Shown here: piece after piece, positions 1 to 5,947 of the stretch | Layout of the letters: each line of letters opens with the position of its first letter | How positions within the stretch are numbered: the first letter of the stretch is position 1 | From: Lachnospiraceae bacterium | GTDB lineage: Bacteria; Bacillota; Clostridia; Lachnospirales; Lachnospiraceae | Length of the DNA: 6,094 bases | Direction of reading: 5' to 3' | Assembly: GCA_024697505.1 (NCBI GenBank) | Contig: JAILFQ010000014.1 | Location: 1-6,094 of the forward strand | Notes under the pieces: model-generated | Database searches by the model: none | Seen by the model: only the letters and a program-made list of their open reading frames with translations | Told to the model about the DNA's origin: nothing | Translations under genes and position numbers: made by a program

Positions 1-1
1 A

Positions 2-1327
2 GTTATAAACACAGGTGAGAAGAGACTTGTTCTTCATCATCTTACAAGAGGACAGCTTGGAGGGGACGTTATTGCGGACGGCGTAAACAAAAGAGACTTC
101 TACCTTGAGCAGGTTAAGAAGGTAGCCGATTTTGCAAATGATGTTCATTCCGGAAAGATTACAAACGAAAAGGGGGAGAAGTTTACAACAGCCGTACAGA
201 TCGGTATAGGCGGAAGTGACCTGGGCCCTCGCGCTATGTATCTTGCTCTTGAAAACTGGGCAAAGAAAAACGGAACATTTAAGATGGACGCAAAGTTTAT
301 AAGCAACGTAGACCCTGATGATGCGGCTGCGGTCCTTGCATCTACAGATGTTGCCCATGCAATCTTTATTCTTGTTTCCAAGTCCGGTACAACCCTTGAA
401 ACATTAACAAACGAGTCTTTTGTTAAGGATGCCCTTAAAAAGGCAGGCCTTAACCCTGCAAAGCACATGATAGCCGTAACAAGCGAAACATCTCCTCTTG
501 CAAAGAGCAGCGACTATCTTGCAGCTTTCTTTATGGATGATTATATAGGCGGACGTTTTTCTTCCACATCTGCAGTGGGCGGAGCGGTTCTTTCTCTTGC
601 TTTCGGTCCGGATGTGTTTGAGCGTTTCCTTAAGGGCGCCGCTGAAGAAGACAAGCTTGAGTCCGAAAAGGATCTTCTTAAGAACCCTGCTATGCTGGAT
701 GCCCTTATAGGCGTTTACGAGCGTAACGTATTAGGATATGAGTCCACAGCAGTGCTTCCTTATTCTCAGGCACTTTCCCGTTTCCCTGCTCATCTTCAGC
801 AGCTTGACATGGAATCCAACGGTAAGTCTGTAAACAGATTTGCAGAGCCTGTAAATTACAAGACAGGTCCTGTTATATTCGGAGAACCGGGTACAAACGG
901 ACAGCATTCCTTCTATCAGCTTCTTCACCAGGGAACAGACATTATCCCTCTTCAGTTTGTAGGCTTTAAGAACAGCCAGATAGGAACAGACGTGGACATC
1001 CAGGGAAGCACAAGCCAGCAGAAACTCCTTGCAAACGTGGCTGCCCAGATAGTTGCTTTCGCCTGCGGAAAGGTAGACGAAAATAGGAACAAGAACTTTG
1101 AAGGCAACCGTCCGTCAAGCATTATCATTGGTGAGCAGCTTACTCCTGAAGCACTTGGTGCACTTCTTGCCCATTTTGAAAACAAGGTTATGTTCCAGGG
1201 CTTTGTATGGAATGTAAACTCCTTCGACCAGGAAGGCGTACAGCTTGGTAAGGTCCTTGCAAAGAAGGTTCTTGCTCACGAAACAGACGGAGCGTTAAAG
1301 GCTTTCTCCGATCTTCTTGGAATCTGA
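2..1327 (+). CDS. pgi: Glucose-6-phosphate isomerase, 5'-truncated by window edge
   Basis: This cytosolic enzyme interconverts glucose 6-phosphate and fructose 6-phosphate in glycolysis and gluconeogenesis. The reading frame is open from position 2, so the start codon lies upstream; 441 residues are visible. Family motifs occur in order: IGIGGSDLGP (about 203-232), the phosphate-binding SKSGTTLET (about 377-403), GGRFSSTSAVG (about 548-580), MESNGK (809-826, with the catalytic Glu), GTNGQHSFYQLLHQG (about 890-934, with the catalytic His), FEGNRPS, and near the C-terminus FDQEGVQLGK (1223-1252) with the active-site Lys. The usual signature has Glu where this protein has Gln before LGK. The visible length plus the missing N-terminus suggests the long (about 530-550 aa) PGI type rather than the roughly 450-aa Bacillus type; that is an inference. 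A terminator follows 24 nt after the stop, so pgi is transcriptionally separate from the next gene. Confidence 0.97.
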   Translation, partial: VINTGEKRLVLHHLTRGQLGGDVIADGVNKRDFYLEQVKKVADFANDVHSGKITNEKGEKFTTAVQIGIGGSDLGPRAMYLALENWAKKNGTFKMDAKFISNVDPDDAAAVLASTDVAHAIFILVSKSGTTLETLTNESFVKDALKKAGLNPAKHMIAVTSETSPLAKSSDYLAAFFMDDYIGGRFSSTSAVGGAVLSLAFGPDVFERFLKGAAEEDKLESEKDLLKNPAMLDALIGVYERNVLGYESTAVLPYSQALSRFPAHLQQLDMESNGKSVNRFAEPVNYKTGPVIFGEPGTNGQHSFYQLLHQGTDIIPLQFVGFKNSQIGTDVDIQGSTSQQKLLANVAAQIVAFACGKVDENRNKNFEGNRPSSIIIGEQLTPEALGALLAHFENKVMFQGFVWNVNSFDQEGVQLGKVLAKKVLAHETDGALKAFSDLLGI

Positions 1328-1351
1328 CTTCGGTATATATACGACTACGTT

Positions 1352-1378
1352 AAGCCTTCGGCAGGAAGGTTTGCTTTT
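1352..1378 (+). terminator. Probable intrinsic terminator of pgi
   Basis: An 8-bp stem (1352-1359 AAGCCTTC with 1365-1372 GAAGGTTT, one G-U pair) and a 5-nt loop are followed by GCTTTT. It starts 24 nt after the pgi stop codon, where a rho-independent terminator is expected. The U-tract is short and interrupted by GC, so termination may be partial. Confidence 0.6.
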
Positions 1379-1399
1379 CCATATCGTTCTCATACAAAT

Positions 1400-1425
1400 A
1401 CGACCCTCCAAATTTGGAGGGTCGT
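1400..1425. repeat. Perfect 26-bp palindrome between pgi and the XRE gene
   Basis: Positions 1400-1412 (ACGACCCTCCAAA) are exactly reverse-complementary to 1413-1425. As RNA this would form a GC-rich stem of about 10-11 bp with an A/U tip. It is followed by TTAAACC, not a U-run, so it is a poor classical terminator on the + strand; the opposite strand continues as ATTTGTATG, only slightly better. It could be a backup terminator, an mRNA 3'-end protecting hairpin or a dispersed palindrome. The symmetry is directly visible; the role is not known. Confidence 0.75.
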
Positions 1426-1437
1426 TAAACCAATGGG

Positions 1438-1472
1438 AAAAACTGAGCTCTCACGAATAAGAGAGTTTTTTT
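1438..1472 (+). terminator. Probable second intrinsic terminator downstream of pgi
   Basis: CTCTC (1448-1452) pairs with GAGAG (1461-1465) across an 8-nt loop, followed by seven T residues (1466-1472). An A-run at 1438-1442 can pair with part of the T-run if the bases between are bulged. The stem is short but the U-tract is good. It probably works with the upstream hairpins to insulate the XRE gene promoter from pgi read-through. Confidence 0.55.
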
Positions 1473-1520
1473 AAACTATAAATTCAACCATCAATAGAAA
1501 AATTCTCAATATCTGGTTGT

Positions 1521-1550
1521 TTGACCTTATGCTTAAGGCTATAATATAAT
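1521..1550 (+). promoter_or_regulatory. Sigma-70-type promoter of the XRE regulator gene
   Basis: A -35 box TTGACC (1521-1526) and a perfect -10 box TATAAT (1545-1550) are separated by 18 bp. The predicted transcription start is near 1556-1558, giving a leader of about 45 nt. An overlapping second TATAAT at 1540-1545 has too short a spacer (13 bp) to use the same -35 box. Confidence 0.75.
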
Positions 1551-1590
1551 ATGCCCGACGGTACCGAACAAAGCCCGACGGGGCATATTA
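1547..1590. promoter_or_regulatory. Candidate operator: inverted plus direct repeats over the XRE transcription start
   Basis: A perfect 10-bp inverted repeat has arms TAATATGCCC (1547-1556) and GGGCATATTA (1581-1590). Inside it lie two direct copies of GCCCGACGG (1553-1561 and 1573-1581), 20 bp apart or about two helical turns, and an 8-bp palindrome CGGTACCG (1559-1566). The left arm overlaps the -10 box and lies mostly upstream of the predicted start, so a complete RNA hairpin would not form; this favours a DNA-binding site. XRE proteins often repress their own promoters, so autoregulation is a reasonable inference but not shown. Confidence 0.5.
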
Positions 1591-1602
1591 CAGGAGAATT
1601 CT

Positions 1603-2643
1603 ATGAATATCGGAACAAAGATCAAAGTTTTAAGAAAAGAAAGAGATATCACACAGGAAGAACTGGCAGACCGTCTGGGCGTTACCTTTCAGGCGGTAAG
1701 CAAGTGGGAGAGGGGCGATTCTTACCCTGACATAACCATGATCCCTGCCATCGCAGGCTTTTTCAATGTCACCGCAGACGAACTTCTTGGCTGCACAGAA
1801 GCCGAAAAGGAAAAAGAGATTGGGGAGATCATAAGGCGTTTTCAGGAGTATGACAATCACGAAGAAGGAAAGAAAATGGAGGAACTTGCCGAGGAAAGCC
1901 TGAAAAAATACCCCGGTGACTACCGCATCATGTCATGGTTTGTATATGCATGGCAGGTGAGGAAACCGGAGCGTGCAATAGAAGTGGGGGAGTTTCTGCT
2001 GGATCACTGTGCCGAGGAAGGGGTGCGTTCCTTTACCAGAGGCAGTCTGGTCTACGCCTATAAGCGTTCCGGGAATCTTAAAAAGGCCATCGAACTTGCC
2101 GAAAGCCTTCCATGTTACTATGACACAAGAACTGATGTAATGAGAGGTCTTTTGACGGGAGACGAACTTGTGGTACACATCCAGCATCAGTGTTTAGATC
2201 TGGCTTACGAGTTCTGGATCGGCATAAGGAAGATCTGTGAGCAATATGCTCCCGCGGATAGGATCGAACTTTATAAAAAGAGCAATGCGGTTTACGATGC
2301 ATTCTACGAGAACGACCTTATGCCTATTTCGCTCATGCGTAAAATGAAGAACTTTCAGGGCATGGCCGAGGTTGCACTCACTGAGGGGGATAAGGATGCC
2401 GGGCTCATATACATGGAGCAGGCCGTGACCATGGCCGAAAAGCACGATGCCCTTCCGACGGTTGTGGAAGTTAACAGCCTGCTCTTTAACAAACATCCTT
2501 ACGATCGTAAATATGAACACAAAGAAAACTTAAAACTCAAAGAAGAACTTTTGTATGATTTTGAGCACGAAGACGAGTTTTACGCGGGTCTCAGAAACGC
2601 TGCGAAATACACTGAACTCATCAAAAGGCTCAAAGCCGACTGA
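1603..2643 (+). CDS. XRE-family helix-turn-helix regulator with long helical (TPR-like) C-terminal region
   Basis: This is a predicted cytoplasmic DNA-binding transcription regulator of 346 aa. Residues about 4-63 form a Cro/C1-type HTH domain, with the HTH core at about 17-38 (TQEELADRLGVTFQAVSKWE) and the familiar YPD...IPAIAGFFNVTADELLG ending. The remaining 280 residues are alpha-helical and contain segments like tetratricopeptide repeats, for example around 143-170 (AYKRSGNLKKAIELAESLP) and 256-285 (ALTEGDKDAGLIYMEQA). Such C-termini in XRE proteins can sense peptides or other ligands, but no ligand is evident here. The ATG start has AGGAG at 1592-1596, 6 nt upstream. Codon use is more mixed (CTG, CTC, GCC, ATC) than in the CTT-rich flanking genes. 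The target genes are unknown; itself and the downstream dehydratase operon are candidates only by proximity. Confidence 0.9.
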   Translation: MNIGTKIKVLRKERDITQEELADRLGVTFQAVSKWERGDSYPDITMIPAIAGFFNVTADELLGCTEAEKEKEIGEIIRRFQEYDNHEEGKKMEELAEESLKKYPGDYRIMSWFVYAWQVRKPERAIEVGEFLLDHCAEEGVRSFTRGSLVYAYKRSGNLKKAIELAESLPCYYDTRTDVMRGLLTGDELVVHIQHQCLDLAYEFWIGIRKICEQYAPADRIELYKKSNAVYDAFYENDLMPISLMRKMKNFQGMAEVALTEGDKDAGLIYMEQAVTMAEKHDALPTVVEVNSLLFNKHPYDRKYEHKENLKLKEELLYDFEHEDEFYAGLRNAAKYTELIKRLKAD

Positions 2644-2691
2644 AATCGCCTTTATCTTCCTACCATTTTGCGTTACTGTCTTATGAACACT

Positions 2692-2715
2692 GCCGTAAAC
2701 TGCCGGTGGCTTTTT
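2692..2715 (+). terminator. Weak terminator candidate after the XRE gene
   Basis: GCCGT (2692-2696) can pair with GGTGGC-side bases (2706-2710), including two G-U pairs, across a 9-nt loop, followed directly by five T residues (2711-2715). The stem is weak, so read-through into the dehydratase operon is possible. Confidence 0.35.
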
Positions 2716-2736
2716 GTTAAAAATAATGTATTTTTA

Positions 2737-2765
2737 TTGAAGAAAATATAAAAATTTGATAAACT
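2737..2765 (+). promoter_or_regulatory. Promoter of the dehydratase operon with extended -10
   Basis: A -35-like TTGAAG (2737-2742), a 17-bp spacer and a -10-like TAAACT (2760-2765) preceded by TG at 2757-2758 make an extended -10 element. The surrounding DNA is AT-rich. The predicted transcription start is near 2771-2773. Confidence 0.55.
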
Positions 2766-2777
2766 TTAAGGTAGTGT

Positions 2778-2795
2778 TCTGCCGGTTTCGGCAGA
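2778..2795 (+). promoter_or_regulatory. Leader hairpin near the 5' end of the dehydratase mRNA
   Basis: A perfect 7-bp stem (TCTGCCG at 2778-2784 with CGGCAGA at 2789-2795) closes a GTTT loop. It begins only a few nucleotides after the predicted transcription start and ends 5 nt before the AGGAGG ribosome binding site. A 5'-terminal mRNA-stabilising stem-loop is the simplest reading; there is no U-tract, so it is not a terminator. Confidence 0.5.
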
Positions 2796-2813
2796 TGATC
2801 AGGAGGAAAATGT

Positions 2814-4007
2814 GTGAAGGACTTAAAGCATCTTTATTACTTTGAAAATCTTCTTAACGAAGCCAATAACGAACTTGTAAGACAGGCTCAGGCCGAAGGT
2901 AAGAAGTGTGTTGCTACGGTTTGCGAAAACGTACCGGAACCCCTTATTAACCTTCCGGGTGCATTTTCGGTAAGACTTCGCGCACCTCGTACAGGCTCTA
3001 TGGAGGTTGGTACTTATTATCTTACAAGTTTTCTTTGCGAGTACACAAGAGCTTTACTTGAGCGTGCGGTAGAAGGCGGATTTAATTTTGCGGATTGCAT
3101 GATTGCACCGGACGGCTGCTCCATGTTAAACAGATGCGTTGAAAATATGGAACTTTTAAAGACCATGGACAAAGAGAAATTTTTCTTTGATTACATGGAA
3201 ATCCCTATGAAGTGTGATGAAAACGGACTGGCTCTTTACGTGCTTCAGTGTAAAAACCACATTCTGGAACCACTTCATAAAAATTTTGGAATAGATATTT
3301 CCGATGAAGCCATCAGAAAGTCTGTGGAAGAGCACAACAAGATATGCAGGATCATTACAGAAATAGGTAATTTCCGTAAGGAATTAAAGCCGCGCATTAC
3401 CGGCTACGAATTCCACATTATTACTCTGGTAAGTTTTGTTTGTCCAAAGCATCTTATTTTAGATAAGCTTGAAGAAACTCTTGAAGAGTTAAAGACAAGA
3501 GAGCCGGATGCCAAGGAAAAGCGTGCAAGAGTAGTGGTTGTAGGTTCTGAAATTGATGATGTGGACATGATAAAACTTATTGAGGATTCAGACGCTTATG
3601 TATGTGCGGACCGTTTCTGTTACGGTTCCCTTCCGGGCCGTGTTCCGATAGAACTTAACGACAAGGAGGACGCACTTACTCAGGTTTGCCGTCATTACAT
3701 GACTCACAGCCAGTGCCCGAGATACATGAATCAGGACAAGATTCAGGACAGACGTAAGTATGTTGCGGAGATTGCAAAAGAGTACAAGGCAGACGGTATC
3801 ATTTACGAGCAGATGAAGTTCTGCGACCCTTGGGCATATGAGAGAATGGTTGGTTCAACCGTTCTTCATAACGATTTTTCATACCCTGTGCTTACCATAG
3901 ACCGTCCTTATGCGGTTGGTAATTCCGGCCAGTTAAGAACCAGAGTGCAGGCCTTCGTGGAAAGTATGGAAATTAAGAAGATTCAGGGAGGTGCAGCAAA
4001 TGAGTAA
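2814..4007 (+). CDS. 2-hydroxyacyl-CoA dehydratase family subunit, HgdB/FldC-like (small subunit)
   Basis: This 397-aa protein belongs to the HGD-D (2-hydroxyglutaryl-CoA dehydratase D-component) superfamily, whose soluble iron-sulfur heterodimers dehydrate (R)-2-hydroxyacyl-CoAs after one-electron activation by an ATP-dependent activase. Candidate cluster-ligand cysteines sit at family-typical places: C95/C102/C108 in CMIAPDGCSMLNRC, C264/C269 in CADRFCYGS, and C337 in YEQMKFCDPW. The C-terminal PVLTIDRPYAVGNSGQLRTR (about 358-377) matches the family's usual ending. Length is close to the usual 375-440 aa. Translation starts at GTG 2814, 7 nt after AGGAGG (2801-2806), and the N-terminus aligns without gaps to the ATG-initiated paralogue at 5948. 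An ATG at 2810 is in another frame. The gene overlaps the next by 8 nt, indicating translational coupling. Substrate unknown; a benzoyl-CoA-reductase-like role cannot be excluded. Confidence 0.87.
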   Translation: MKDLKHLYYFENLLNEANNELVRQAQAEGKKCVATVCENVPEPLINLPGAFSVRLRAPRTGSMEVGTYYLTSFLCEYTRALLERAVEGGFNFADCMIAPDGCSMLNRCVENMELLKTMDKEKFFFDYMEIPMKCDENGLALYVLQCKNHILEPLHKNFGIDISDEAIRKSVEEHNKICRIITEIGNFRKELKPRITGYEFHIITLVSFVCPKHLILDKLEETLEELKTREPDAKEKRARVVVVGSEIDDVDMIKLIEDSDAYVCADRFCYGSLPGRVPIELNDKEDALTQVCRHYMTHSQCPRYMNQDKIQDRRKYVAEIAKEYKADGIIYEQMKFCDPWAYERMVGSTVLHNDFSYPVLTIDRPYAVGNSGQLRTRVQAFVESMEIKKIQGGAANE

Positions 4008-5550
4008 AGTACCGGGCGGAAAGAATTTAGGTAAACTCTACAAGCCGGGACGTGTAAGACGCCGCCGTGAGTGGAGAGGTTTTAAAGATACTTTTTACGA
4101 TTACACAAGATGGCTTAAGATAATGGGCATTCTTGCAAAGTTCATTATAAAGCCAAGAAATATTAAAGCATTTTTCAGATACAGATGGATGTGCAACTAT
4201 CTTGCCGCTCCAATGATGTTAGACCGCCATACACAGGGACTTCGCGGTGAGTATTTAAGAATTGCCCACACAGAGTTTGACCTTGTTATGGAAGATATTG
4301 CTCTGCTGCTTGATAACGTATTTAAGGCAGATAAGCGTATCGGAAACGACGAGAAGCTTAATAAGAAGGTTGTTCTTTGCGACGAAAACGAAATGACCGT
4401 TTTTATGATGGGTTTTCCTACACTTAAAGGTCTTTCCAGAGAAACTCCTTCTGTTTACGTAGGCGTTTTGTTAAACCAGTTTGCTGCCTGCCATTATCTT
4501 GACGTTGTGCAGGAATACGGCCTTCCGGGAGATGTTTGCCCTATGCCTGCCGCAGAAGCAGGAGTTTCCATAGAAGACGACTTCCCGATCCTCGGAGCCT
4601 GCGCTATTCAGTGTAATACAACCTGTGACGGTTCCCTTATGGGTAACGGTGTTATTTCCAAGCGTCTGGAACTTGAAGACGGAGTTCCTTGTTTCCAGCT
4701 TGCAGCTCCTCTTCGCCACAGAGAAGATGACGTTCAGGAATATGCGGCTCAGGAAATGAGAAATGCCATTAAGTTTATTGAAGACCATACCGGTGCCAAG
4801 TGGGACTGGGACTATTACTTTGAATGTGCTCACCGTGTAAACGAGTCCACAAAGGCCCGTCAGGAATGGTTAGACATGAACAAGACGGAATATCCGCAGG
4901 TATTCGGTTCCAACCTTGCTCTTTACACAGAAACCAACTACATGGCCATCTGTGGTAAGGTTAAGGCTTTTGCGGATGCGGATAAAAAGATTACAGAGCT
5001 TGCAAGAAAAGCTTACGATAAAAAGAAGAGAATAGTTAAGGAATACAGACACCGTGCAATTGTCTGGGGTGTACAGTCCCACTATTACATGGACTTCCTT
5101 ATCTGGCTTCAGAACTGCTGGGGAATAATTCCTCTTACGGACATGCTTTCCATGGTATCCACAAGAATCCTTTCCGAGGATGACAAGGAAAAGGCTCTTT
5201 ACGACATGGCATGGCTTAACGAGAACATGATAATGAGAAACCGTACCCACGGTGGCTACAAGGTACTTCTTGATGAGCTTTGGCAGTTCTGCGAAGAATT
5301 TAACGCAGATATGGTCATTCTTTGGGAGCACATGGCTTGTAAGGCTCTTGACGGAATGCACGGACAGTTTGAGGAAAAGGCAAGAGAAAAGGGCATTAAG
5401 CTTATTTGGGTAGGCCACGACCTCTTCGACCCAAGAATCGTTTCCAGACAGGGCGTAAGAGACCAGGTTAACCAGTACATGAGACTTGTTCTTAACGAGG
5501 AGCCTATAGACCCTACACTGGAAATTCTTCCGGACGAGCAGTCCTGGTAA
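4000..5550 (+). CDS. 2-hydroxyacyl-CoA dehydratase family subunit (large subunit, HgdA/FldB-like partner)
   Basis: This 516-aa protein is the probable partner subunit of the preceding gene. I chose ATG 4000 because GGGAGG (3986-3991) lies 8 nt upstream; an in-frame GTG at 3991 lies inside that ribosome binding site. The start overlaps the upstream stop (ATGAGTAA). The N-terminus carries a very basic stretch (residues 16-26, KPGRVRRRREW). A CX3CX3C group (C201, C205, C209; CAIQCNTTCDG) resembles the family's cysteine-rich cluster loop, C180 precedes it, and C373 and C447 (HMACKALDG) are further candidates. The C-terminal GHDLFDPRIVSRQGVRDQVNQ (about 472-491) parallels the D...R...GQ..TR ending of HgdB-type subunits. 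It is longer than most family members. No membrane segment or signal peptide is evident. Assignment to the superfamily is fairly secure; the substrate is not. Confidence 0.82.
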   Translation: MSKVPGGKNLGKLYKPGRVRRRREWRGFKDTFYDYTRWLKIMGILAKFIIKPRNIKAFFRYRWMCNYLAAPMMLDRHTQGLRGEYLRIAHTEFDLVMEDIALLLDNVFKADKRIGNDEKLNKKVVLCDENEMTVFMMGFPTLKGLSRETPSVYVGVLLNQFAACHYLDVVQEYGLPGDVCPMPAAEAGVSIEDDFPILGACAIQCNTTCDGSLMGNGVISKRLELEDGVPCFQLAAPLRHREDDVQEYAAQEMRNAIKFIEDHTGAKWDWDYYFECAHRVNESTKARQEWLDMNKTEYPQVFGSNLALYTETNYMAICGKVKAFADADKKITELARKAYDKKKRIVKEYRHRAIVWGVQSHYYMDFLIWLQNCWGIIPLTDMLSMVSTRILSEDDKEKALYDMAWLNENMIMRNRTHGGYKVLLDELWQFCEEFNADMVILWEHMACKALDGMHGQFEEKAREKGIKLIWVGHDLFDPRIVSRQGVRDQVNQYMRLVLNEEPIDPTLEILPDEQSW

Positions 5551-5569
5551 CAAGAAGGAGGAAAAGAGA

Positions 5570-5737
5570 ATGCAGACATTTTTAACAGTTCTTTTAATAA
5601 TTGCAATTGTGCTTGTTGCACTTTTTGTACTCACATTTGTAGTTTACTTCTTCAATCTTGATATGAAGCTTACGGCAGCTCTTGAGCCGCTTTTCCAGAA
5701 GCATTACGACAAGATAAAAAGAGATAAACACTTGTAA
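5570..5737 (+). CDS. 55-aa single-pass membrane microprotein at the end of the dehydratase operon
   Basis: A short open frame starts at ATG 5570 with a consensus AGGAGG at 5556-5561, 8 nt upstream, and begins 19 nt after the large-subunit stop. Residues about 4-28 form one continuous hydrophobic segment (FLTVLLIIAIVLVALFVLTF and on), followed by a soluble tail ending in basic residues (LFQKHYDKIKRDKHL). The positive charges at the C-terminal end suggest N-out, C-in topology; the segment lacks a signal-peptidase site I would trust. I recognise no family. The strong ribosome binding site, operon position and strong terminator just after it argue that it is real. It might tether the dehydratase to the membrane or link it to an electron donor, which is speculation. 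Confidence 0.75.
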   Translation: MQTFLTVLLIIAIVLVALFVLTFVVYFFNLDMKLTAALEPLFQKHYDKIKRDKHL

Positions 5738-5763
5738 GAAGGTATTAAGTATATATGTGTTGC

Positions 5764-5807
5764 GGAGCGTGTGAAAAAACGAGAGTTTTTTTACACGCTC
5801 CTTTTTT
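5764..5807 (+). terminator. Strong intrinsic terminator of the dehydratase operon
   Basis: GGAGCGTGT (5764-5772) pairs perfectly with ACACGCTCC (5793-5801), and the helix continues through GAAAAAAC/GTTTTTTT (5773-5780 with 5785-5792, one G-U) to a GAGA tetraloop. This 17-bp stem is followed by six T residues (5802-5807). It begins 26 nt after the microprotein stop. Confidence 0.93.
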
Positions 5808-5855
5808 GACACTTTTGGGGACGGGGGTGGTGTGTCATTTTTGCGCTCCTTTTTT
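5796..5855. repeat. 12-bp direct repeats flanking the REP-like element
   Basis: CGCTCCTTTTTT occurs exactly at 5796-5807 and again at 5844-5855, one copy on each side of the REP-like element. The first copy is the 3' arm and T-tract of the operon terminator. The second could therefore pair with the same 5' arm (GGAGCG, 5764-5769) and form an alternative terminator. Duplication of the terminator end during insertion or slippage would explain it. Confidence 0.7.
5807..5837. repeat. REP-like inverted repeat with TGACAC/GTGTCA ends and GGGGACGGGGGT core
   Basis: A 31-bp element has perfect 6-bp inverted ends, TGACAC (5807-5812) and GTGTCA (5832-5837), around a G-rich core. From memory, elements of the form TGACAC...GGGGACGG...GTGTCA are dispersed in many bacterial genomes and resemble REP sequences mobilised by RAYT (IS200/IS605-like Y1) transposases; this needs a genome search. 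On the + strand it is followed by five T residues (5838-5842), so it may also act as a secondary terminator. Confidence 0.55.
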
Positions 5856-5875
5856 ATATTTGCCATAATTTCCTG

Positions 5876-5904
5876 TTTTTATTTTCACAATAAAATGATA
5901 GAAT
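5876..5904 (+). promoter_or_regulatory. Probable promoter of the second HgdB-like gene (extended -10)
   Basis: TAGAAT (5899-5904) is preceded by TG at 5896-5897, forming an extended -10. The best-spaced -35 (17 bp) is a poor TTTTTA at 5876-5881. The design is similar to the promoter at 2737-2765, which also relies on TGATA-type extension. The predicted start is near 5911. Confidence 0.5.
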
Positions 5905-5947
5905 TAAAAGAGCGGTATTGGAAACTTATGTGTGAAAGGGGTTTATT

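Noticed and set aside
145..468. Antisense frame of 107 codons inside pgi
   Set aside because: It is entirely opposite conserved PGI motifs and has no independent coding evidence.
1333..1342. GTATATATAC palindrome after pgi
   Set aside because: Short alternating AT sequence, expected by chance in an AT-rich gap.
1328..1602. tRNA, riboswitch or small protein gene in the pgi-XRE gap
   Set aside because: No cloverleaf, no recognisable riboswitch core and no short frame with a ribosome binding site; hairpins and the promoter explain the structure seen.
2810..2845. ATG 2810 as the start of the first HgdB-like gene
   Set aside because: It is out of frame, ends after 11 codons and is only 3 nt from the ribosome binding site.
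3991..3999. GTG 3991 as the start of the large dehydratase subunit
   Set aside because: This GTG lies within the AGGGAGGTG ribosome binding site; ATG 4000 has ideal 8-nt spacing.
4870..5634. Long antisense frame (254 codons) opposite the large dehydratase subunit and microprotein
   Set aside because: It lies antisense to a well-supported family member, has no convincing ribosome binding site or family motifs, and is explained by the codon bias of the + strand gene.
5594..5866. Antisense frame of 90 codons across the microprotein, terminator and REP-like element
   Set aside because: It runs through the terminator hairpin and repeat, is Lys/Asn-rich from AT-rich noncoding DNA, and lacks a ribosome binding site.
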